This document shows, in pieces, positions 17,134 through 26,782 of a DNA stretch of 64,000 nucleotides. The first letter of the stretch is position 1. Each line of letters opens with the position of its first letter. The translations under genes and the position numbers were made by a program. The DNA comes from Bryobacterales bacterium. Its GTDB lineage: Bacteria; Acidobacteriota; Terriglobia; Bryobacterales; Bryobacteraceae. Location: NCBI GenBank assembly GCA_016713735.1, contig JADJOP010000007.1, forward strand, positions 62,001 to 126,000, given 5' to 3'. The notes beneath the pieces were generated by a model. The model saw only the letters and a program-made list of their open reading frames with translations. It did no database searches and was not told where the DNA came from.

Positions 17134-20100
17134 ATGCCGCTCTCCCCCGCCATGCTCCTCCGCCGCTCACTGGCCCACTACTGGCGCACCTCCTCGGCGG
17201 TCGTGGCCGGAGTTCTCATTGCCGTTGCCGTGCTTGGCGGCGCGCTGCTCACCGGCTCCAGCGTCCGCGCCAGCCTCCGCCGCATCGCGCTGGAACGCCT
17301 CGGCAACACCCACACCATCCTCACCGCCTCCACCCTCTTCCGGGAACAGCTCGCCGTCTCCATCCCCCGCTCCGCCCCGCTGCTCTCCTTTGAAGGGCTC
17401 CTGACGCACCCCACCTCCCGCCGCCGCGCCGGACAGATTCTCGTCTACGGCGTCGACGAGCGCTTCTGGCAGTTCCACAACCTCCCCGCCCCCGCCATGG
17501 GCGACCGCTCCGCCTATCTCAGCCCCGCACTCGCCGCCGAACTCGCCCCGGCCCCCTCCGACACGCTTTTGCTGCGCCTGGAAAAGCCCGGCGACATCCC
17601 CGCCGAGTCCATTCACGGACGCAAGGACGAGGCCGCCGCCATCCGCCTCCGCTACGAAGGCCCGCTCGCCGCCGATCATCTCGGCGAGTTCGCGCTGCGT
17701 CCTTCGCAAGGCGCCATCCGCGCCGTGTTCGTGCCGCTCCGCCGCCTTCAATCCGACCTCGACGCCGCCGGCCGCGTCAACCTCCTCCTCACCGCCGAAG
17801 GCACAGACGCCGCCGCCGAACTCCGCCGCCACTTCACCCTTGCCGACCTCGGCATCCGCACCAAGCCCGCCGGTGACGCCCTCCACCTCGACACCCTCAG
17901 CGGCGTCCTCTCGCCCGCCCTCGCCGCTGCCGCCACCCACATCGCCCGCGACGCCGGCTTCACGGTCACCCCCGTCCTCACCTACCTCGCCAACACGATC
18001 CGCGCCAACGGCCGCACCGTGCCTTACTCGCTCGTCGCCGCGCTTCCGCTCCACCAGATCACCCCCGCCGCCACTACCCCCGAGCCCCATCGTCCTCAAC
18101 GACTGGGCCGCCCGCGACCTCAACGCCAAACCCGGCGACACCATCTCGCTCGACTACTACGTCTGGAAAGACGACGGCCGCCTCATCACCGAATCGGCTG
18201 ACTTCACGCTCGCCGCCATCGTTCCCATCAGTGGCCTCGCCGCCGACCGCGACCTCGCCCCCGAATACCCCGGCATCACCGACGCCGACACCATCGGCGA
18301 CTGGGACCCTCCCTTCCCCATGAACCTCTCCCTCGTCCGCCCCCGCGACGAGGACTTCTGGGACCGCTACCGCACCACCTCCAAAGCCTTCCTCCCCATT
18401 GAAGCCGGCCAGCGCCTCTGGTCCACCCGCTGGGGCAACACCTCCGCCCTTCGCCTCTCCGGCGGCGACGTCTCCCACGAAGAGTTCCTCACTCGCCTCC
18501 GCAACTCGCTCGACCCCACTCGCTACGGCATCACCATCACGCCCATCCGCGAGCAATCGCTCTCGGCCTCGCGTGGGGCGACCGACTTCGGCGAATACTT
18601 CCTCTACTTCTCGTTCTTCCTTGTCGTCTCCGCGCTGCTGCTGGCCGGGCTCTTCTTCCGCCTCGGCGTGGAACAGCGCGCCCGCGAACTCGGCCTGCTC
18701 GAAGCGGTCGGCTTCACGCGCCTGCGCGCCGCGCGGCCCTTCTTCCTCGAAGGTCTCGTGCTGGCCGCCGCCGGTTCCGCGCTCGGCCTCGCCGCCGGAC
18801 TCGGCTATGCCGCCCTCATCCTGCACGGCCTGAACACCTGGTGGTCCGGCGCGGTGGGAACGAACAACCTGCGCCTCGCCGTCGAACCCACGCCGCTGGC
18901 CGCCGCCCTCGCCTTCGGGCTCCTCATGGGCGCCGCCGTCACCGCGCTCACCCTGCGCCGCCTGTTGCGCGAGACCCCGCGCAGCTTGCTGTTGGGCGGT
19001 TGGGAGCTACCCGCTGCCGCGCGCCGCTCGCGGGCCAGGCTCTACGCCATCGTCTTCTTCCTCCTCTCGCTCGCCCTGGCCGCTGCCGGAGCGCGCGCCG
19101 CTATTCCCGCCGTGGCCGCCTTCTTCGGCTCCGGCTTCTGCCTGCTCATCGCCGCGCTCACCTTCCTGCGCGCCCGGCTCACTCCTGGCGCTTCTTCCTC
19201 CATCGCCTCGCCCCGCGCTTCGCTCTGGACGCTCGCTTTCCGCAACCTCTCCATCCGCCCCGGCCGCACGCTCCTCGTCGCCTCGCTCATCGCCTCGGCC
19301 ACCTTCCTCGTCATCTCGGTCGAGAGCTTCCGCCGCGAAGGCGCTTCCTCCACCGCGCGTAGCTCGGGCACTGGCGGCTATGGCCTGATCGCCGAAAGCG
19401 TCCGCCCCCTCTACTACAACCTCAACGACACCGCCGGCCGCGAGTCCCTCAACCTCATCGATCTCAACGACGCCAACTTCGCCAGCTTCCGCCTCAAGCC
19501 CGGCGACGACGCCAGTTGCCTCAACCTCTACGAGCCGCGCAACCCGCGCATCCTCGGCGCGCCCTCTGACTTCCTCTCGCAAGGCCGCTTCGCCTTTGCC
19601 GCCTCGCTCGCTCTCACCCCTGAGGACAAGGCCAACCCGTGGCGCCTGCTGGAACGCCAGGCGCTCGATGCCGCCATCATCCCCGCCGCCGCTGACGCCA
19701 ACTCGCTGCAGTACGTGCTGCATAAGAAGGTCGGCGACATCCTCGAAGTCCCCGGCACGCGCGGTGAACCGGTGCGTCTGCAGATCGTCGCCGCGCTTGC
19801 CGACTCGCTCTTCCAGGGCGAACTGCTCATCTCCGAGGCGAACTTCCGCCGCGCCTTCCCCGACGTGCAGGGCTACCGCGTCTTCCTCATCGACACCCCC
19901 GCCGCGCGCGCCGCCGCCACCAGCGCCACGCTCGAAGATGCGCTCTCCGATTCCGGCTTCGACGCGCAAGGAGCGGGCGAAAAACTGGCCGCCTTCCACC
20001 GCGTCGAGAACACCTACCTCGCCACCTTCCAGGCTCTCGGCGCGCTCGGCCTGCTGCTCGGCACGCTGGGCCTGGCCACCGTGCTCATGCGCAACATTCT

Positions 20101-20392
20101 CGAGCGCCGCCGCGAATTCGCCCTGCTTGCCGCCGTCGGCTTCTCGCCCGCGCGCCTGCGTTCGCTCGTCTGGCGCGAAAGCCTCCTCATGCTCGCCGCC
20201 GGCCAGTTCACCGGCATCCTCGCCGCCGCCCTCGCCATCGCCCCCGTGGCCGCCGAACGCGGCTTCACCGGCTCGCTGGTTTCGATGTCGGCGATGATGG
20301 CCGCCATCTTCCTCACCGGAGCCCTTGCCTGCCGACTCGCCGCCGCTTACGTCGCGCGGTTGCCGTTGACGGAAGCGTTGCGGGCGGAGTAG
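17134..20392 (+). CDS. ABC transporter permease, FtsX/MacB type (frameshifted)
   Basis: The N-terminal part (17134 to about 18080) encodes a first membrane helix and a long periplasmic domain, ending with PYSLVAALPLHQITPAATTP. The protein then continues in the +1 frame from PIVLNDWAARDLNAKPGDTI to 20392, adding the FtsX domain (FLYFSFFLVVSALLLAGLFF, ARELGLLEAVGFTRLRA) and a second FtsX-like half (RREFALLAAVGFSPARLRSL). Together they give a protein of about 1085 residues with two FtsX modules. The switch falls within C-rich runs at 18062-18088, so one extra base is likely. With the upstream ATPase it should form an exporter or lipoprotein-type transporter. Substrate unknown. Confidence 0.85.
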
Positions 20393-20449
20393 AGGGAGCG
20401 CCTGTTCGCCCTCCGCCGCCCGCGCCGAATCCGTTCGACAATACAAACA

Positions 20450-22219
20450 GTGGTCCGTTCCGCCTTCCTCGCCCTCATCCTCGCCTTCGTGTGCGCGCTG
20501 GCCGCGCTCGGGCAGACGCGCCTCATGCCTCTGGCTGAAGTGCGCGCCGGGATGAAGGGCAACGGCCGCACGGTCTTCTCGGGCGACCGTATTGAAGAGT
20601 TCAACGTCGAAATCCTCGGCGTGCTGGAGAACACGGGACCGAAGCAATCGATCATCCTGGCGCGGCTCTCCGGCGGTCCGGTGGAGCGCACCGGCGTGAT
20701 GCAAGGCATGAGCGGCAGCCCGGTTTACATCCAGGGCCGCCTGGTGGGCGCCATCTCAAGCGCCTTTCCCTTTGCCAAGGAACCGGTCGCCGGCATCCAG
20801 CCCATCGAACAGATGCTGGCCATCCCCAACACGCCGCCCGAAGCGCCGCGCGCTGTCGCACGCAATCTCGAACACGTGGCCTCGCCCGCTGACCTGCTGC
20901 CCGCCTCCACGCGCGCCGAACACCGCTTCGGCGACACGCGCCTGGTCGAACTCTCCTCGCCGCTCTCGCTGGCCGGCTTCACGCAGACAGCCATTGACCA
21001 CTTCACGCCGCAGTTTCGAACGCTGGGGTGGGAACCGCGCCAGGGCTCCGCTTCAGGCGCCGCACGCGCGCCGATGGGCGACCCAACGCGCATCCGCCCC
21101 GGCTCCATGATCAGCGTGCAACTGATGCGCGGCGACCTCACCATGGGCGCCGACGGCACCGTGACCCACGTCGACGGCAACCGCATCTACGCCTTCGGCC
21201 ACCGCTTCCTCTCCACCGGCGGCACGGAGTTGCCCTTTGCGCGCGCCGAGGTGCTCACGCTGCTGCCCAATCTCTCCACCAGTTTCAAGCTCTCTTCGGC
21301 CCGCGAACCGATGGGAGTCATCACGCGCGATGCCACCGCGGGCGTCACCGGCACGCTCGGCCGCGCGGCGCGCATGGTGCCGCTCACAGCCCTCGTCGAA
21401 GGCCCCGGCGGCACGCACGAATACCGCATCGAGATCGCGCGCGACCGCCTGCTCACGCCCTTCCTCACGCAGATTGCCACCTTCTCCGTGCTCGACGCCA
21501 CCGAGCGGCTCTCCGGCGCGGCCACCATCGCCGTGAACGCGCAGATCGACTTCGAGGGCTCGGCCACGCCGCTCAAGATCGACAACATCTACTCAGCCGA
21601 CACCGCCGCCGGACTCATCGCCGCGCTCGGCACCGCGCTGCCGCTCACCTACGCCGTGCAATCGGACTTCGACGAACTCACGCCACGCGCCATCCGCGTC
21701 CACCTGCGCGCCAGCGAGCGCAAGCAGCAGTGGACCATCGCCGCCATCCACGCCTCGCCGATGAAGGCCAAACCCGGCGAGACGCTGCGCCTCACCGCGA
21801 CGCTGCGCGGTCCGGCGGGTGAGGACCTGGCGCGCGAGTTCACCTGGCGCATTCCGGCCGGCACGCCCTCCGGCTCGGCGCAGATTCAACTCACCGATGC
21901 CGTGACCGCGAACCTCTCCGAGTTCGCCTCCACCATCGGCCAGCAACAGGCCACGCCCGAGGCGACGGTCGAGTATCTGAACGCCATGCGCACCAACCAG
22001 CGCGCCTACCTGCGTGTGCTGCTCACGCGCCCCGGCTTCACGCTGAACGGACGGCCGATGAACACGCCCCCGGCCTCGCTCGCGCTGCTCATGAAGGACT
22101 GGCAGCCGGCCATCGGCGCCAACCTGCTCATGCAGTCGGCCGCCGCCGAGTTCTCCTTTGCCCCTGCCGGCGGGGCCGTGAGCGGCTCCAAGTACATCAA
22201 CATCGAGATCCAAGACTAA
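20450..22219 (+). CDS. SpoIVB peptidase S55-domain protein, secreted
   Basis: This 589-residue protein starts at a GTG and has an N-terminal signal (LALILAFVCALAALGQ). The serine-protease-like core GVMQGMSGSPVYIQGRLVGA resembles the active-site serine region of SpoIVB (S55). A His is found later in YAFGHRFLSTGGTE. The rest, about residues 270-589, is beta-rich and ends in a domain of unknown role. It is probably periplasmic. It follows the ABC permease by 57 bp and its stop overlaps the next start (TAATG), so it may be co-expressed with both neighbours. Confidence 0.78.
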   Translation: MVRSAFLALILAFVCALAALGQTRLMPLAEVRAGMKGNGRTVFSGDRIEEFNVEILGVLENTGPKQSIILARLSGGPVERTGVMQGMSGSPVYIQGRLVGAISSAFPFAKEPVAGIQPIEQMLAIPNTPPEAPRAVARNLEHVASPADLLPASTRAEHRFGDTRLVELSSPLSLAGFTQTAIDHFTPQFRTLGWEPRQGSASGAARAPMGDPTRIRPGSMISVQLMRGDLTMGADGTVTHVDGNRIYAFGHRFLSTGGTELPFARAEVLTLLPNLSTSFKLSSAREPMGVITRDATAGVTGTLGRAARMVPLTALVEGPGGTHEYRIEIARDRLLTPFLTQIATFSVLDATERLSGAATIAVNAQIDFEGSATPLKIDNIYSADTAAGLIAALGTALPLTYAVQSDFDELTPRAIRVHLRASERKQQWTIAAIHASPMKAKPGETLRLTATLRGPAGEDLAREFTWRIPAGTPSGSAQIQLTDAVTANLSEFASTIGQQQATPEATVEYLNAMRTNQRAYLRVLLTRPGFTLNGRPMNTPPASLALLMKDWQPAIGANLLMQSAAAEFSFAPAGGAVSGSKYINIEIQD

Positions 22220-24457
22220 TGCGCATCGCCTCGCTTCTTCTCACTGTCTCCGCCGCGCTGGCCGCCACGCCGCAAGCCTGGGAACTCTCCTCCTACGAAG
22301 ACTTTCTCAAGGGCACGCCGAGCGGCCTGTCGATCGGGCGCAACGGCCGACTCGCCCTCGCGCCCAAGCCGGCGGAGGTGTTCGCTTCCTCGCAAGGCGC
22401 GATCTATGCCATGGCCCGCGCCGCCGACGGCACGCTCTACCTCGCCACTGGCCATTTAGGCAAGCTGTACCGCATCGCGCCGGGCAGCCAGGGTGAGGTG
22501 ATCTTCACCGCGCCGGAACCGGAGATCTTCGCGCTTGCCCTCGACGCGCAGGGACGACTCTATGCGGCCACCTCGCCCAACGGCAAGATCTACCGCATTG
22601 AGAACGGCCGCGCCAGCGAGTACTTCAAGCCCTGGACGCGCTACATCTGGAGCCTCGCCGCCGCGCCCGACGGCACGCTCTACGCCGGCACGGGCGACCA
22701 GGGCCGCATCTACCGCATCACCGGACCGGGCCAGGGCGAAATCTACTTCGACACCGAGCAACTGCACGTCACCTCGCTTGCCCTAGACGCCAAGAGCCGC
22801 CTGCTGGCGGGCACCGAGCCCAACGGCATTCTCTATCGCGTGGACGCCAAGGACCGCGCCTTTGCGCTCTACGACTCCGATCTGCCCGAGATCCGCGCCA
22901 TCCTGCCCAACGCCGACGGCAGTGTGTATGTGGCCGCGCTCGGCGGTTCGCTCGTGCGCTCGCATTCGGCGCCCTGGCGCGGGAGGCGGCGCGCCCCCCG
23001 CTACGCCGCAAGCCACGACGCCCACCGTCTCGGTGACCGTAACCGAAGAGGGCGTGCAGCGCGGCCAGCCGCCCGCGCCCAAGCCGCCGCCCACGCCACA
23101 ACCGGATGCCCAGTCGGCCATGGCCGCCGCCTCGCCCATCGTCGAGTATCCAGGCGTGGAGAAGGCCGCGCTCTATCGCATCGCCGCCGATAACACGGCT
23201 GAGACGCTGTGGTCGTCAAAAGAAGAGAACCTCTACGATGTGGCGCAGCAAGGCAATCGCCTCTTCCTGGCCACCGACCACAACGCCCGCATCTATGAAC
23301 TGGGGCGCGACAAGAAGACCCGCCTCATCGCCGAGACGCGCGAAGGCGAGGCGGTGCGGCTGCTCGCCGACGGGCAGTCGCTGCTGGTGGCCACCTCGCC
23401 CGCGGCGCGCCTCCTGCGCTATGCCGAAGCGGCGGCTGAGGGCGAGTTTGAATCGCCCATTCACGATGCCACCACGGTCGCCCGTTGGGGCCGCCTCTCG
23501 TGGCGCGCCGAGACCTGCGCCAACTGCAAAATCGCCCTGCGCGTGCGCACCGGCAATTCGCCGCGCCCGGACAAGACGTGGTCCGAGTGGAGCGCGCCGC
23601 TCACCAGCGCCGAGGGTTCGGCGATCCCCAATCCGAACGCGCGCTACGTGCAATGGAAGGCCACGCTCAATGGATCGGCCGGCAAGTCGCCCGTGCTTGA
23701 TTCGGTGCGCCTGGCTTATCTGCCGCAGAACACCGCGCCCACATTGACCGCGCTCACGGTGAGCGCGTTGTCGTCTTCGGTCGCCGTGCCCGCCGCCAAG
23801 CCCACCGCGGCGGCGCAGCCGGCCTACAGCATCACGGTGACCGAGAGCGGCGAAGAGGGCGCCTCGAGCAGTTCCGGCACGCCGACGCAGCCGGTGACGC
23901 GTTCGACGGTGGAGCAGATTCAGATCGCCTGGTCGGGTGAGGACACCGACGCCGACAGGCTCGCCTACAAGATCGAGTTCCGCGCCGAGGGCCAGTCGTC
24001 GTGGACCTTTCTCAAGGGCAACCTCACCGAGACGACTCACCTCGTGGAGGCCGAAGCGTTCGCCGATGGCCGCTACCAGTTCCGCGTGACGGCAACCGAT
24101 GCGGCGTCGAACTCCGTGGCCACGGCGCGCGAGACGGATCTGGAGAGCGCCCCGATTCTGATTGACCGCACACCGCCCGCGGTGACGTTTTCGGCTCCCA
24201 AGCGCGCCGGCGCGAACAACCAGACCATCGACTTCACGGTGGAGGCGCGCGATGCGGCCTCGCCGTTGACACGCTGCGAATATTCGATCAACGCCGGCCC
24301 CTGGCGCACGATCGACCCCGACGATGGCGTGATCGATTCGCCGGAAGAGAAGTTCCCCCTGCGGTTGACCAACCTGCCCGCGGGAGAGCATCTGGTGGTG
24401 GTGCGGGCCTATGATTCGGGCAACAATGCCGGCCTCGCGCGCGTGTTGGTGAAGTAG
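22219..24457 (+). CDS. Secreted beta-propeller protein with C-terminal Ig/fibronectin-like domains (frameshifted)
   Basis: The first frame (22219 to about 22975) encodes a signal peptide and propeller blades with repeated GKLYRI, GKIYRI and GRIYRI strands. The protein continues in the +1 frame from GAGGGAPPATPQATTP to 24457, adding more blades (LYRIAADN, ARIYELG) and then Ig/fibronectin-like regions (WSGEDTDADRLAYKIEFRAE, RFRVTATD-type strands, IDRTPPAVTF). The combined protein is about 745 residues. The break lies in a G/C-rich stretch near 22970-22995. It overlaps the S55 peptidase stop by one base. Function unknown; possibly a cell-surface or periplasmic sensor or binding protein. Confidence 0.78.
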
Positions 24458-24463
24458 GGAGGC

Positions 24464-24492
24464 GGCCCCGCGCTCCTGGACCGCCCGGGGCC
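24464..24492. terminator. Bidirectional hairpin between convergent genes
   Basis: GGCCCCG at 24464-24470 pairs with CGGGGCC at 24486-24492 across a 15-nt loop. It lies between the convergent propeller and pyruvate kinase genes. There is no T run on either side, so it may act with factor-dependent termination. Confidence 0.45.
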
Positions 24493-24504
24493 GGCCGGTC
24501 AGGC

Positions 24505-25917
24505 CTAGAACACCTGGTGCAGCTTCATCATGTTCGTCGTGCCGGGCCGACCGATGGGCTGGCCGGCGACGAAGGCCACGGTGTCGCCCGGCTTCACCAA
24601 TCCCTGTTCGAGCAAATGGCGGTCCATCATGGCCATCATCTCGTCGGTGGAGGCCAGCTCCGGAGCCACCTGCCCGTGGACGCCGAACAGCACGCTCAAC
24701 TGGCGCGCCCGTTCCACCGAAGGCGTGAAGGCGTAGATCGGCACCGAGGGCCGGTAGCGGGCCACCAGGCGCGCGCTCGTTCCCGTGGCGGTGAAGACGA
24801 CAATGGCGGCGGCGCCCATGAGCACAGCGGCGCGGTAGGAGAGATAGGCGATCATCTCCGGACTGGTGCGGTGCTCGGGGCGGCCCAGATCGTGCCCGCC
24901 AAACTCGCCGAGTTTCAAGTCCGTCTCGGTGGCCACGCGCTCCATCATGCGCACGCTCTCCACCGGGTATTTGCCGACCGAGGTCTCGGCTGAGAGCATC
25001 ACGGCGTCGGTGCCGTCGTGGATGGCGTTGGCTACGTCGCTCACCTCGGCCCTCGTGGGGAAGGGGTTGGCGATCATCGATTCGAGCATCTGCGTGGCCG
25101 TGATGACGAAGCGGCCCATGAGGCGCGCACGGTGGATGATTGACTTCTGAATGTAGGGCACCTGCTCGAGCGCCATCTCCACGCCCAGGTCGCCGCGGGC
25201 CACCATCACGCCGTCGGAGGCTTCGAGAATCTCGTCGAGATTGTCCCACGCCTCGGGCTTTTCGATCTTTGAGATGATCGGAATCTTCGCCTCGTGCTCT
25301 TCCAGAAGGTGGCGCAGGCGCAGCACATCGTCGCGCTTGCGCACAAACGACAGGGCCACCATGTCGATGCCGCATTCCAGGGCCTGGCGCAAATCGGCCA
25401 TATCCTTGCGCGTGAGTGAGGGCGTGGACAATTTCACGCCGGGCAGGTTGATGCCCTTGCGGTCACTGATGCGTCCGCCGTTGACGACGGTGCACTTCAC
25501 GGCCACGCCATTGCTGGCCAGCGCTTTCAGCTCAATGGCCCCGTCGGCGAGCAGCACGCGGTCGCCGGTGCGCAGATCGCGGGCGAAATCGGCGTAGCTG
25601 GTGGAGGCCACCTGGCAGTTGCCGGTCACCTGTTCGGTGGTGATGGTGAACTCCTGCCCGGTTTCGAGGACACAGCCGCCGCCCTCGAAGCGGCCGAGCC
25701 GGATCTTGGGGCCCTGCAGGTCCAGCAGAACGCCGCATGGCTTGCCGGCAGCATGAGCCGCCGTGCGCACCGCATCGATGCGCGCCGCGTGCTCGGGCGC
25801 CGAGCCGTGGCTGGCGTTGATGCGGAAGACGTCGGTGCCGGCGCGCAACAGCGCTTCCAGCGTGGATTGTTCGGTCGATGACGGACCGAGTGTGGCTACG
25901 ATTTTGGTATTTCGCAT
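24505..25917 (-). CDS. pyk: Pyruvate kinase
   Basis: This 470-residue cytoplasmic enzyme transfers phosphate from phosphoenolpyruvate to ADP in the last step of glycolysis. Signatures are the N-terminal TKIVATLGPSS, the ADP/metal region RINASHG, the active-site Lys in IISKIEKPEAWDN, metal-binding MVARGDLGVE and TQMLESM. The C-terminal domain (about 350-470) has the usual allosteric fold (FTATGTSARLVARYRP). The length is typical for bacterial type II enzymes. It is divergent from uppP with only 34 bp between start codons, so the promoters must overlap. Confidence 0.97.
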   Translation of the reverse strand: MRNTKIVATLGPSSTEQSTLEALLRAGTDVFRINASHGSAPEHAARIDAVRTAAHAAGKPCGVLLDLQGPKIRLGRFEGGGCVLETGQEFTITTEQVTGNCQVASTSYADFARDLRTGDRVLLADGAIELKALASNGVAVKCTVVNGGRISDRKGINLPGVKLSTPSLTRKDMADLRQALECGIDMVALSFVRKRDDVLRLRHLLEEHEAKIPIISKIEKPEAWDNLDEILEASDGVMVARGDLGVEMALEQVPYIQKSIIHRARLMGRFVITATQMLESMIANPFPTRAEVSDVANAIHDGTDAVMLSAETSVGKYPVESVRMMERVATETDLKLGEFGGHDLGRPEHRTSPEMIAYLSYRAAVLMGAAAIVVFTATGTSARLVARYRPSVPIYAFTPSVERARQLSVLFGVHGQVAPELASTDEMMAMMDRHLLEQGLVKPGDTVAFVAGQPIGRPGTTNMMKLHQVF

Positions 25918-25951
25918 GTCGGAAGTGCGCTACGATGGCCTACTGCCCATT

Positions 25952-26782
25952 ATGTCGTTGATACATGTGATCATTCTTGCGTTTGTTCAAGGAATCACTG
26001 AATTTTTACCGATCAGTAGCAGTGCGCATCTGGCGCTGGCCCCGTGGCTCCTCGGCTGGGAGGATCAGGGCCTGGCCTTTGACATTGCCCTGCACTTCGG
26101 CACACTGCTCGCCGTGCTGGTCTACTTTTTTCGCGATTGGGTCCAGATCATCCTGCAAGGATTCGGCCTGCGCGGAGGTCATGATCCGGAATTGAAGCGC
26201 AACCGGGCGCTGTTGTGGTATCTGGCCGTGGGCTCCCTGCCCATCGGTTTCTTTGGTCTCCTCCTAAAAGAGCACGCCGAAACGACTCTGCGCAACCCGG
26301 TCATCATCGGCTCCATGCTGATTCTCATCGGCATCGTGATGGCCATTGCCGACCGCGCCGGCCGCCACCAGAAGACCATTGAGCACGTGAACCTGTTTGA
26401 CGCCCTGGTCATCGGCCTGGCCCAGGCCCTGGCCATCGTCCCCGGCACATCGCGCTCCGGCATCACCATCACAGCCGGCCTGTTCCGCAACTTTGAGCGC
26501 TCCGCCGCGGCCCGCTTCTCCTTTCTCCTTTCCACGCCAGCCATCGTCGCCGCCGCCGGCAAAGCCTACTACGACCTGCACAAAGCCGGCGGCATTCCGC
26601 CAGGCATGTTGCTGCCGGTCGTCCTCGGCGTGTTCTTCTCGGCGCTCACCGGACTGGCCACCATTGCCTTCTTCCTCGAGTTCCTCCGCCACCGCACCCT
26701 GAAGTTCTTCATTTACTACCGCATCATTTTTGGCATACTAGTAATCGCTCTCGCAGTTTTCCTCCGCAAACCCGGAGGATGA
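25952..26782 (+). CDS. uppP: Undecaprenyl-diphosphatase
   Basis: This 276-residue integral membrane protein removes a phosphate from undecaprenyl pyrophosphate, regenerating the lipid carrier for peptidoglycan and O-antigen synthesis. It has the two conserved active-site motifs, EFLPISSSAHL near residue 18 and PGTSRSG near 171, and about eight hydrophobic helices. The ATG at 25952 is chosen because the family starts directly with the first helix. The in-frame upstream starts would run into the pyk gene. The stop overlaps the ftsK start (ATGA), so the two are coupled. Confidence 0.95.
   Translation: MSLIHVIILAFVQGITEFLPISSSAHLALAPWLLGWEDQGLAFDIALHFGTLLAVLVYFFRDWVQIILQGFGLRGGHDPELKRNRALLWYLAVGSLPIGFFGLLLKEHAETTLRNPVIIGSMLILIGIVMAIADRAGRHQKTIEHVNLFDALVIGLAQALAIVPGTSRSGITITAGLFRNFERSAAARFSFLLSTPAIVAAAGKAYYDLHKAGGIPPGMLLPVVLGVFFSALTGLATIAFFLEFLRHRTLKFFIYYRIIFGILVIALAVFLRKPGG

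Noticed and set aside
18062..18088. Programmed ribosomal frameshift in the ABC permease
   Set aside because: No slippery heptamer plus pseudoknot is evident, and similar single-base breaks occur in six other unrelated genes, so error is more likely.
19007..20704. Long open frame on the minus strand
   Set aside because: It lies opposite the ABC permease and S55 peptidase, has low-complexity Glu/Gly/Arg-rich sequence and no domain; it is a by-product of the C-rich coding strand.
23216..25375. 719-codon open frame on the minus strand
   Set aside because: It is antisense to the propeller gene and out of frame with pyruvate kinase; its sequence is Arg/His-rich with no fold.
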